From Chryseobacterium gregarium DSM 19109 (GTDB lineage: Bacteria > Bacteroidota > Bacteroidia > Flavobacteriales > Weeksellaceae): 64,000 bases of DNA. The stretch is from positions 2,750-66,749 of the forward strand of contig NZ_KE387264.1 of assembly GCF_000430845.1 (NCBI RefSeq), read 5' to 3'. Below, piece by piece: positions 56,632 to 64,000 of the stretch. Numbering within the stretch: position 1 is the first letter of the stretch; every line of letters begins with the position of its first letter. The notes under the pieces were generated by a model that saw only the letters and a list, made by a program, of their open reading frames with translations, made no database searches and was not told the origin of the DNA. The position numbers and the translations under genes are program-made.

Positions 56632-57210
56632 TTATCTGTTTTTTATAATAATTTTAGGATTATATTCTATTGCCTTGTCAATAAGATGATTGCGCTGAAG
56701 ATAATTGCTGTCTATCCCGAAAAAATAACTTCCCCCTTTTGATTTTTTGAAGATGACCAGTTGGTTCTGTCTGCTTCGGGTGAAGTTATTGGGACGAATT
56801 GAAATCTCAGTCAGGTCGGTAAAATAAAAATCAGGCTGATGATACAATTTGAAAACCCTTATTTTTCCTGAATAGACAATAAATGACGGAAGAGATTTTT
56901 CTGTCCAGGATCGGGATTCACCAAGTTTTTCCAAAGTCTCCAGATCTTCATTGTTCATCTCATTAATAACTTCGTTATAGCTTTTAAAAAAAGATCTCAG
57001 CAATATTCCTACAATGATGAATAAGCATAAACCGAATAATACTGAATAAATACTGTAGTCGGCAGTTATATCTGTTTTGTATGAATAATAGAATAAAATA
57101 CATAAGCCTGCGATCATAAAAGCAATACAAAACCCGATCATTCCGAATGTGATTTTTTTGATCCGGCTGATTTTTTTTAACAGCACTTCACGATAATTAT
57201 TTTTTAGCAT
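56632..57210 (-). CDS. Two-TM protein with PH-like domain, 192 aa
   Basis: Two membrane helices (about 18-42 ITFGMIGFCIAFMIAGLCIL and 53-75 YSVLFGLCLFIIVGILL) and a C-terminal beta-rich part (SLPSFIVYSGKIRVFKLYHQ, FYFTDLTEISIRPNNF, NQLVIFKKSKGGSYFFGIDS). Same architecture as the proteins at 30910 and 48526. The function is unknown. Confidence 0.55.
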   Translation of the reverse strand: MLKNNYREVLLKKISRIKKITFGMIGFCIAFMIAGLCILFYYSYKTDITADYSIYSVLFGLCLFIIVGILLRSFFKSYNEVINEMNNEDLETLEKLGESRSWTEKSLPSFIVYSGKIRVFKLYHQPDFYFTDLTEISIRPNNFTRSRQNQLVIFKKSKGGSYFFGIDSNYLQRNHLIDKAIEYNPKIIIKNR

Positions 57211-57294
57211 AATTGATAGAGTTTGATTCTAGCGGTCTTCGATGTCATCAGTTTTAACAAAGATAATCAGTTACTCAATGACCTGGCAATTCTT

Positions 57295-58230
57295 TTATAA
57301 TACTCCGAAAACGTTGTTCTTATAATCGATGATAACGGTATTGTTCAGGAAAAAAATATTTCCGGTCAGGCCCCATATTTCAGCAAATTTATAAAAATCC
57401 CGGAAGGTTTCCTTTTCATCATAATAAACGAGCGAACCATTAAGGACTTTATTGCCGAACTTTATCGGTTTTTTGGTTTTAACGCCGTAATAGGTTAACA
57501 TTGTACCCCAGCTGGATACCTTCAGCGAATCTGCTATGGCGGGACTTGATATTTCAAGGGCATCTTTTTTAGTGGTGGTCAAGGTAAAGAGGCTTGATCC
57601 CGTGTCAAACATCACATACCGGGTTTTGTCATTGATGGTCAGCGGAATTTTAGGCCTGCCGTCATTGCTTTTAAAGGGCAGGAAGGTTGCCGATTGATAT
57701 TGTTTCGGCAGCACTTCGCAGATTCCGATCCTGTTTTTTGGATAATCGATGATCAGGATTTTATTCTGAAAAAGATCCGGGCCAATGGTCCCGATATGTT
57801 TTTCCATACCGGACATCATCGCTTCTTTGCTTATAGCACTGCCGAAATTTTTATAGTAACCGACCTCAATGCCACTGAATGAGGATGTGCCCGTATGAAG
57901 TGTCATATTTGTGAACATCGGGTTATTTTCGCCCTGGATCAGAAACGTTTTCGAAGGGTCTATTTTGCTTTTCAGATCAGGGTAGGCATCCAGATACGGC
58001 TGGATTGGGTTTCCGTAAATAACGGTTCTGACTGCCCCCAGGTCAAACTGCATATTGAAACGGACAGGAATATTATCTATTTTTATGGGGATGACCATAG
58101 AAGATTTGTCAAAATATTTTCCGGAAATGGTGTCACCGGTCCATTTAAAAGATATCCATTTAATATCTTGGGCATGGATAAGGATTGTAACGGAAAAAAG
58201 GAGAAAGGCAGAATAAATTTTTAATGGCAT
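57295..58230 (-). CDS. Exported aspartyl-protease-like protein, 311 aa
   Basis: Signal peptide (residues 1-20, ending LIHAQ). The second half has the retropepsin/pepsin active-site motif YVMFDTGSSLFTL with D209. The first half has a parallel QFDLGAVRTVIYG at residues 61-73, where D63 is followed by LGA instead of the usual T-G, so two lobes seem present with one atypical motif. It would act in the periplasm or at the surface. Whether it is catalytic is uncertain. Confidence 0.65.
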   Translation of the reverse strand: MPLKIYSAFLLFSVTILIHAQDIKWISFKWTGDTISGKYFDKSSMVIPIKIDNIPVRFNMQFDLGAVRTVIYGNPIQPYLDAYPDLKSKIDPSKTFLIQGENNPMFTNMTLHTGTSSFSGIEVGYYKNFGSAISKEAMMSGMEKHIGTIGPDLFQNKILIIDYPKNRIGICEVLPKQYQSATFLPFKSNDGRPKIPLTINDKTRYVMFDTGSSLFTLTTTKKDALEISSPAIADSLKVSSWGTMLTYYGVKTKKPIKFGNKVLNGSLVYYDEKETFRDFYKFAEIWGLTGNIFFLNNTVIIDYKNNVFGVL

Positions 58231-58737
58231 ATCTTGAATTTTATAGGGTTAAATGTACGCTTATTCGGATGGCAGCCCATTATTTATGATAAGAAAACTT
58301 TTTACAGTGATAAAGAACCTGTAGGATAATAAACGGTTACTGCCGATTTCATTGGGATGTCTTTATGGTCATTGCTTTACAGACCTTTTATTTGCTGCCG
58401 GTTAAAATATCAAATCGCTGAACCGGCTTGGTAAAGTGAAAAAGATCGGCGGTAAAATAATCCTTTTAGTAAGTATAGAAGGGATTTTATGACTAATTTA
58501 ATGCACAGGTCAGCAGATTTTGCTGTATATTAAAATAAGGGATTTAACCAGCTTATAATCAATATTTTAATATAAAATATAAATTTTTGGCAATAAAAAA
58601 TTACCATATTGTTCCTGCAGATATAGATGGGTAAATGGTTAAAACAGGTGTTTGTCATGAACAGGGATCATTTAATACAAAAATACTGTCACTAAAAATT
58701 GCCTGTATGCCACATCTTTATTAATATTGTGTTCAAT
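58231..58737 (+). other. Upstream region of sensor gene, no gene supported
   Basis: A 507-base AT-rich gap between the divergent protease-like gene and the hybrid sensor. I see no gene. A TAAATTTTTG-like string at 58577-58590 is reminiscent of a Bacteroidota -7 box but does not fit exactly. Confidence 0.4.
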
Positions 58738-61506
58738 ATGTTTACAATAAAATTTTTGAAAGTTTTCAGTTTTCTTAAAACTTATAGAATATTATTCCTT
58801 CTGTTTTTCCTTGTTTTTTCTTCCTGTAAAGAATCTCAGAAAACTTCTGACAGAATCAGTATCGGATTTTCACAGGGCCTGGGAAATCATCCGTGGAGAC
58901 AGGCAATGAACCATTCTATGGAAATACAGGCATCGCTTCATTCTGAAGTAGAGCTGAATATACAGAAAGCAGAAAGTTCTGTCAGCAAGCAGGTTCAGGA
59001 TATTCAAAAAATGATTGACCGTAACGTCGATGTGATTATCATCTCACCGATTGATCCCCAATCCCTGGTTCCGGTAGTGGAAAAAGCGGCTGCCAAAAAT
59101 ATTCCGGTTATTTTGCTCGACAGGAAGATCAATTCAGAAAAATATACGACTTATATCGGTGCCGATAACGTGGAAATTGGCAAAGAAGCGGCCCATTACA
59201 TTCTTTCAGATTCCAAAAATGATAAAAAAGTAATCGAAATAAGAGGCGATGACCACTCTTCCCCAACCATAGAAAGAAGTCTCGGCTTTCAGGAAATCAT
59301 CAGAAATAATCCCAACACAGATCTGATCAGAACTTTTAAAGGCCTTCCGGCAGAGGCTTTCCGGAAAACGCTTGATTCCCTGGGAAATCAAAGTCTGTAT
59401 GTTTTTGCCTTTAATGATGAGCTTGCTGCCAATGCGTGGCAGGTGGCACGAAATACAGGTTTGGAAAATCAGATCAAATTTATCGGCGTTGACGGACTGA
59501 ATACAAAAGAAGGCGGAATCCAGATGGTTCTGGACGGAAAGCTGAACGCCACTTTATTGTATCCGACTGGCGGAGCAGAAGCCATCGAGACGGCGATTAA
59601 GGTTTATAACGGGGTTGCCGTTCCCAAACGCATCAAGCTCAGCACAACGATCATCGACCGGATGAATGCGGAAATTATGCGCAATCAGTTTGATAAAATC
59701 ATCGAACAGCAGGGTGTCATAGAAAATCAGGTACAGGCGGTTAAAAAGCAGATCGCGCTTTATTCTTCACAAAAAGAATTGTTCCGCTGGTCTGTCGTAT
59801 TATTGATATTGATGTTTTGCCTGGTTGCCTATGCTATTTACCTTATTTATGCGATCAAGATAAAAAATAAACAGCTTACCCTGACCAACGAGAGAATTAC
59901 CATTCAGAGAAACCAGATTGAAACCATTGCCAATGAGTTGAAAGACAGTAACGAAGCGAGGGTTAATTTTTTCACGGGATTGTCTCACGAATTTAAAACA
60001 CCCATCACACTTATCCTCAGTTCATTGGAATCTTTGATGGATTCCGGAAAATCTAAGGGGACTAAACCATCTTATGAGTTGGAGCTGATCAATAAAAATT
60101 CCAACCGATTATTGCGATTGGTGGATAACCTGCTGGATTTTAGAAAAATAGAAAATCAAACGTTCAACCTAAGGGTTTCCAAAACGAATATTTACGATTT
60201 TACGTATGCCATTTTCCGTGATTTTGAAAATGAAGCGAAGAAAAGAAATATCAGATTTGAAATTCATTCACAAAATAAAAATCTTGAGCTTTATATCGAC
60301 AGAAACCTGATGGATAAAGTCTATTTTAACCTTTTATCCAATGCTTTCAAATTTACGCCGGACAATGGAAAGATTGAAATCACGATTCAGGAAAAGGGAA
60401 ATCAGGCAGTGATCAGCTTTAAAGATAACGGAATCGGAATTCCAGAAAAAGAAATCAGCAATGTCTTCGAGGCGTATTTCAAAGGTTCCAACAACAGAAA
60501 AAACAGTTCAGGTATCGGGCTTCATCTCAGCAGACAGTTTATTGAGCTTCATCTGGGGAAGATAGAAGTAAGCTCTTTTCAGGGAACGGAATTTACCCTC
60601 AGCCTTTATAAGGGAAACAAGCATTTCAATGAAGATCAAATGGTGAAAGAACCCAGTCTCGCAGGTGCTGAAAGTCTGGCAAAAGATGCCGTTTTTACAG
60701 GATTAGAAGACGGGATGGTTACCCAAAATCAGGAATCTCAGGGCGAACGTTATTCACTTCTTTTGGTGGAGGATAATTCGGATTTGTCTTTCTTTTTAAG
60801 CAAAAAGCTTCAGTATGAGTTTGAGGTGATGGTTTCTGACGGTACGGATGCGATTGATAAAGCTTTAATTGAAATTCCGGATATTATTGTTTGCGATGTC
60901 AATCTTCCGGACAAAAATGGTTTTGAAATCTGTGAAATCCTGAAAAACGATCTTCGTACATCCCATATACCGGTCATTCTTCTGACTGCTCTTGACAATA
61001 AAGAATCTTACCTGCAAGGCCTGAAATCCGGTGTTGACCTTTATCTCACAAAACCATTCAGTTACCCGATTCTGATACAGTCGCTGCGTGCTCTGCTTTA
61101 CAACCGTGAAAAACTGCGTTATTACTATACAAACAATATCGGCAGAATTGTCGACAGCAAGTCTTTCGGGAGCATAGAGCAGACGTTTGTGAACAATCTG
61201 AACCATCTCATCAAAACCAATATCGACAATGCTGATTTTTCAGTAGAAAATCTTGCAGACCTACTCAATATCTCAAGAATTCAGCTGTATAGAAAGATAA
61301 AAGCAATGTTTGATGTGAACGTGAGCGATTATATCAACAATTTCCGTCTGGAACAGGCCAAGTCAATGCTGCAAAATCCTGAACTGACGATTTCTGAGAT
61401 TGCCTACAAAACCGGTTTTTCTTCCCCGAATTATTTCTCCACCGTTTTCAAGAATAAGTTTGGCGTATCCCCGAATGCTTTTAGGAAATCTGCAGGCAAG
61501 GAGTGA
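58738..61506 (+). CDS. Hybrid two-component sensor/regulator with sugar-binding-type sensor (HTCS)
   Basis: Start at 58738 (MFTIKFLKVF), 922 residues. Order: signal/anchor ending VFSSCK; periplasmic-binding-protein-type domain (about 40-320: IGFSQGLGNHPWRQAMNHSM, IDPQSLVPVVEKAAAKNIPV, FAFNDELAANAWQVARNTGL); membrane helix (about 351-373); HisKA with H417 in LSHEFKTPITL; HATPase (N-box and FKDNGIGIPEKE); receiver domain with phospho-accepting D720 in CDVNLPDKNG; AraC-type helix-turn-helix at the end. It senses a sugar in the periplasm and activates genes on the same polypeptide. The sensor resembles that of the fructose-sensing HTCS of Bacteroides (BT1754). The adjacent transporter and GH32 genes support a fructose signal. 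Confidence 0.9.
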   Translation: MFTIKFLKVFSFLKTYRILFLLFFLVFSSCKESQKTSDRISIGFSQGLGNHPWRQAMNHSMEIQASLHSEVELNIQKAESSVSKQVQDIQKMIDRNVDVIIISPIDPQSLVPVVEKAAAKNIPVILLDRKINSEKYTTYIGADNVEIGKEAAHYILSDSKNDKKVIEIRGDDHSSPTIERSLGFQEIIRNNPNTDLIRTFKGLPAEAFRKTLDSLGNQSLYVFAFNDELAANAWQVARNTGLENQIKFIGVDGLNTKEGGIQMVLDGKLNATLLYPTGGAEAIETAIKVYNGVAVPKRIKLSTTIIDRMNAEIMRNQFDKIIEQQGVIENQVQAVKKQIALYSSQKELFRWSVVLLILMFCLVAYAIYLIYAIKIKNKQLTLTNERITIQRNQIETIANELKDSNEARVNFFTGLSHEFKTPITLILSSLESLMDSGKSKGTKPSYELELINKNSNRLLRLVDNLLDFRKIENQTFNLRVSKTNIYDFTYAIFRDFENEAKKRNIRFEIHSQNKNLELYIDRNLMDKVYFNLLSNAFKFTPDNGKIEITIQEKGNQAVISFKDNGIGIPEKEISNVFEAYFKGSNNRKNSSGIGLHLSRQFIELHLGKIEVSSFQGTEFTLSLYKGNKHFNEDQMVKEPSLAGAESLAKDAVFTGLEDGMVTQNQESQGERYSLLLVEDNSDLSFFLSKKLQYEFEVMVSDGTDAIDKALIEIPDIIVCDVNLPDKNGFEICEILKNDLRTSHIPVILLTALDNKESYLQGLKSGVDLYLTKPFSYPILIQSLRALLYNREKLRYYYTNNIGRIVDSKSFGSIEQTFVNNLNHLIKTNIDNADFSVENLADLLNISRIQLYRKIKAMFDVNVSDYINNFRLEQAKSMLQNPELTISEIAYKTGFSSPNYFSTVFKNKFGVSPNAFRKSAGKE

Positions 61507-61623
61507 TAAAAATACGGGATCAAATGATTATCTATTTAAATATAAGAGTATCGTGACAAAATAGGAAGCTTAATTTTATATTTAAAACCAATTTTCACCT
61601 CTGATATTTTTACCCTATTCGGC

Positions 61624-61650
61624 AGCAGCAAATCGAGCCGCTGCTTTTTT
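61624..61650 (+). terminator. Rho-independent terminator after sensor gene
   Basis: AGCAGC (61624-61629) pairs with GCTGCT (61640-61645) around a 10-base loop and is followed at once by a run of T. It lies 118 bases after the sensor stop codon and would end its transcript. Confidence 0.65.
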
Positions 61651-61816
61651 CTTACACTTTCTTAACATCGTAACTCCATCCGGAAGAATAAACAGCTTTC
61701 TGAATGATTTATGATTCCTAAAATTTTCTGATCCTAAAACCGGACACCTTGATCCGTTTTTCGGTTAAAATTTTCATAATATGAATTGTTCTTAAACCTT
61801 AAAGACGCCAAAACAC

Positions 61817-61850
61817 ATGTAACATTTTTATAAAACAATGTAACATTTTT
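61817..61850. promoter_or_regulatory. Candidate operator: 13-bp direct repeats 21 bp apart
   Basis: ATGTAACATTTTT occurs exactly at 61817-61829 and again at 61838-61850, 21 bases apart, that is two helical turns on the same face. Direct half-sites at this spacing are typical of AraC-type DNA binding. It lies about 170 bases before the transporter start and is a likely site for the output domain of the sensor encoded upstream. Confidence 0.55.
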
Positions 61851-62021
61851 GTAACCTGATGAAATTTTAATAAAATAATTTAAGTTTAATTTGCTGATTT
61901 TTAATTTGTTGTAATTAATTAACAAATAATTAACCTTGCTGAAATATTTAGTTACATAATTAAACCTAAGGATTGCCGCCCCTGGATATATTAGCCACAA
62001 ACAAATAAATATTTTTAACAG

Positions 62022-63332
62022 ATGAATAAAATTCTTATGTGGTCTATTACGGCAGCTTTGGCAGGATTTCTTTTTGGTTTCGATGTCGTAGTGATTTCCG
62101 GTGCAGATAAAAAACTGCAGGCACTCTGGGGCAGCTCAGATGCATTTCACGGAGCGGTCGTGATGGGAATGGCATTGTGGGGTACCGTGATAGGCGCCAT
62201 TTTCGGCGGAATACCAACCAATACATTAGGGAGGAAAAAAACGCTTTTAATCATTGGTATTTTATATGCGTTTTCTGCGATAGGAACAGCCCTTTCCAAT
62301 GATCCTTATCTGTTTGCATTTTTCAGGTTTATGGGTGGTCTGGGCGTTGGTGCTTCTACGATTGCTGCACCGGCTTATATTTCAGAGATTGCGCCTGCAA
62401 AAGACCGTGGCAGAATGGTTTCCCTGTATCAGTTCAATATTGTTCTGGGGATTCTGATTGCATTTTTATCAAATTATTTATTAAGCGGTATTGGTGATAA
62501 CGACTGGAGATGGATGCTTGGCGTTCAGGCCATTCCTGCAGCTATTTATACATTATGTGTTCTCACCATTCCTGAAAGTCCGAGATGGCTGGTTTCCCAA
62601 TCCAGAATAGAAGAAGCAAAAAAAGTAATGAAAATCCTGAGTCCGGATCAGGATTCCGATACCTTGATCACGCAGATGGAAGATGACCACGCAGAATCGC
62701 CAAAGGAAAATATCTTTATGAAAAAATACCGTTTTCCGCTGATGCTGGCTTTTCTCGTAGCCTTTTTCAATCAGATGTCTGGGATTAACGCATTCCTGTA
62801 TTATGCACCAAGGATTTTTGGTGAAGCCGGTTTAGGCGAAAAAACAGCATTGCTCAGCAGTATCGGGATCGGTGTCGTGAATATGGTTTTCACTTTGGTC
62901 GGGGTCAACCTCATTGATAAAGTCGGAAGAAGAACATTGATGTATTTGGGTTCCGTAGGGTATATCATTTCTTTAGGACTCGTTTCTATGGCATTTTATT
63001 TCCATTGGTCGGGATTGGCGATTCCAATTTTCCTTTTTCTGTTTATAGCTTCTCACGCGATTGGTCAGGGAACGGTGATCTGGGTATTTATTTCGGAGAT
63101 TTTTCCGAATCATCTCCGGGCATCAGGACAGGCTTTCGGAAGTACCACACACTGGCTTTTGGCAGCAATCATCCCATCATTGATTCCTACCTTATTTTCA
63201 ACGATCGGAGCAGGGACCGTATTTTTGGTCTTTACCGTTGCGATGGTGTTCCAATTATTATTCGTGATGTTTATGATGCCGGAAACCAAAGGTATATCAC
63301 TTGAAAAATTAAGCAAAACACTGACGAAATAG
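62022..63332 (+). CDS. MFS sugar porter (sugar:H+ symporter family)
   Basis: A 436-residue protein with 12 hydrophobic segments. Sugar-porter motifs are clear: GFLFGFDVVVISGAD at the N-terminus, GLGVGASTIAAPAYISEIAP and KDRGRMVSLYQFNIVLG in the first half, PESPRWLVSQSRIEEA, QMSGINAFLYYAPRIFGEAG and the terminal PETKGISLEKL. It imports a monosaccharide, here probably fructose released by GH32. The GH32 gene follows after 95 bases with no terminator, so they likely form an operon. Confidence 0.9.
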   Translation: MNKILMWSITAALAGFLFGFDVVVISGADKKLQALWGSSDAFHGAVVMGMALWGTVIGAIFGGIPTNTLGRKKTLLIIGILYAFSAIGTALSNDPYLFAFFRFMGGLGVGASTIAAPAYISEIAPAKDRGRMVSLYQFNIVLGILIAFLSNYLLSGIGDNDWRWMLGVQAIPAAIYTLCVLTIPESPRWLVSQSRIEEAKKVMKILSPDQDSDTLITQMEDDHAESPKENIFMKKYRFPLMLAFLVAFFNQMSGINAFLYYAPRIFGEAGLGEKTALLSSIGIGVVNMVFTLVGVNLIDKVGRRTLMYLGSVGYIISLGLVSMAFYFHWSGLAIPIFLFLFIASHAIGQGTVIWVFISEIFPNHLRASGQAFGSTTHWLLAAIIPSLIPTLFSTIGAGTVFLVFTVAMVFQLLFVMFMMPETKGISLEKLSKTLTK

Positions 63333-63427
63333 ATTTAAAAGATCATTATAATCATCAGAAAGAACACTTATATCAACTGAATAATGTGTCTTTAAAATAA
63401 TTCAAAAATTTCCTATTAATAATCATA

Positions 63428-64000
63428 ATGAAGAAAATCATATCAACTTTAATCATCGCTGCCACGTTTTATTCCGGGCTCAACGCACAGTCGGATTCGA
63501 AAACGTCTGAAGAGCAGCTTTACAGACCCAACTATCACTTCACTCCTCAAAAAGGCTGGATGAATGACCCGAACGGCCTGTTTTATCTCAACGGAACGTA
63601 TCACTTATTTTTCCAGTATACACCGTTTCAGAGCGTGCCGGATTTTGCTAAGATGCATTGGGGACACGCCATCAGCAAAGATCTTATCAAATGGGAAGAA
63701 TTGCCTCCTGCAATTGCCTATGACGAGAAGGGCGCCATATTCTCAGGAAGTGCTGTTGTGGATAAGGATAATACATCAGGTTTTGGCGATGGGAAAAATG
63801 TTCCGTTGGTAGCGATTTTTACGTACCACAATATGAAAAAAGAGCAAGCCGGAGAAATTGACGCACAGTCTCAGGCAATCGCCTATTCTTTAGATAACGG
63901 AAAAACCTGGACCAAATACAGTAACAATCCGGTATTGAAAAATCCGGGGATCAAAGATTTCCGGGATCCGAAAGTTTTCTGGGATGCCAAAAGAAAACAA
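63428..64000 (+). CDS. GH32 glycosidase (levanase/invertase type), truncated by window end
   Basis: The first 191 residues are present; the gene runs off the window. Signal peptide ends LNAQS (residue 22). The catalytic nucleophile Asp47 lies in WMNDPNGLFYLNGTYHLFFQ, and the RDP motif occurs in FRDPKVFW near residue 180. Typical early strands HFTPQKGWMNDPNG and MHWGHAISKDLIKWEELPPA fit GH32. It hydrolyses fructosyl linkages of sucrose or fructans, probably in the periplasm or at the surface. Substrate specificity cannot be told from this part. Confidence 0.9.
   Translation, partial: MKKIISTLIIAATFYSGLNAQSDSKTSEEQLYRPNYHFTPQKGWMNDPNGLFYLNGTYHLFFQYTPFQSVPDFAKMHWGHAISKDLIKWEELPPAIAYDEKGAIFSGSAVVDKDNTSGFGDGKNVPLVAIFTYHNMKKEQAGEIDAQSQAIAYSLDNGKTWTKYSNNPVLKNPGIKDFRDPKVFWDAKRKQ

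Larger units (their letters stand above)
61507..62021 (+). other. Regulatory intergenic region before sugar transporter
   Basis: A 515-base AT-rich region between the sensor and the MFS transporter. It contains a terminator-like hairpin (61624-61650) and a pair of direct repeats (61817-61850), listed separately. No gene is supported; an 88-codon minus-strand frame (61734-62000) lacks any recognisable features. Confidence 0.5.

Noticed and set aside
1..64000. tRNA or rRNA genes
   Set aside because: I saw no convincing cloverleaf or rRNA sequence, but this was by eye only and a tRNA scan was not possible.

Overview
The window looks like a chromosomal segment of a Flavobacteriales bacterium, most likely a Weeksellaceae member of the Chryseobacterium type. 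The reasons are an AT-rich background, a GLPGLI-family protein, a DUF3575-type outer-membrane barrel, an AraC regulator with a multi-pass membrane N-terminus, a one-protein hybrid two-component sensor, and Bacteroidota-style gene starts that lack strong Shine-Dalgarno sequences. All assignments were made by reading translations; no database search was run.

Layout. (1) 1-2003 has no convincing gene but holds a GC-richer patch with short tandem repeats and perfect hairpins. (2) 2004-3793 encodes a small outer-membrane barrel and a membrane-anchored AraC-type regulator, both on the minus strand. (3) 4482-16689 is a tight six-gene minus-strand operon (gaps of 1-37 bases) of about 12.2 kb. It encodes a coiled-coil protein, a giant 1360-aa protein, a LamG-like protein, a phage tail-collar-like protein, a DUF6603-like protein and a 714-aa protein. 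None has a visible signal peptide, and no phage sheath, tube, baseplate or ATPase gene is present. This is the best candidate for an undescribed multi-gene system. (4) 17450-18277 is a GLPGLI protein.

(5) 18804-58230 is a dense island of more than 40 mostly small, mostly single-domain genes. Many belong to families known as immunity proteins of polymorphic toxin systems: SMI1/KNR4 (SUKH), Imm26-like, DUF2262, CbrC/UPF0167, DUF1963/YwqG-like, DUF3781, HEAT and ankyrin repeat proteins. They are mixed with lipoproteins, two-TM proteins, hydrolases, peptidases and a methyltransferase. No toxin gene is visible, so it resembles a hetero-polyimmunity locus. In the long minus-strand part (28344-51077) many genes are separated by spacers of about 80-250 bases that carry a diverged repeat, which suggests accretion by a cassette-like process. 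Gene fragments and an IS3-family transposase relic lie in and around the island.

(6) 58738-64000 is the start of a fructan or fructose utilisation locus on the plus strand. It contains a hybrid two-component sensor/regulator with a periplasmic sugar-binding-type domain, then an MFS sugar porter, then a GH32 glycosidase cut by the window end. Two exact 13-base direct repeats 21 bases apart lie upstream of the transporter and are a plausible operator for the AraC-type output domain of the sensor.
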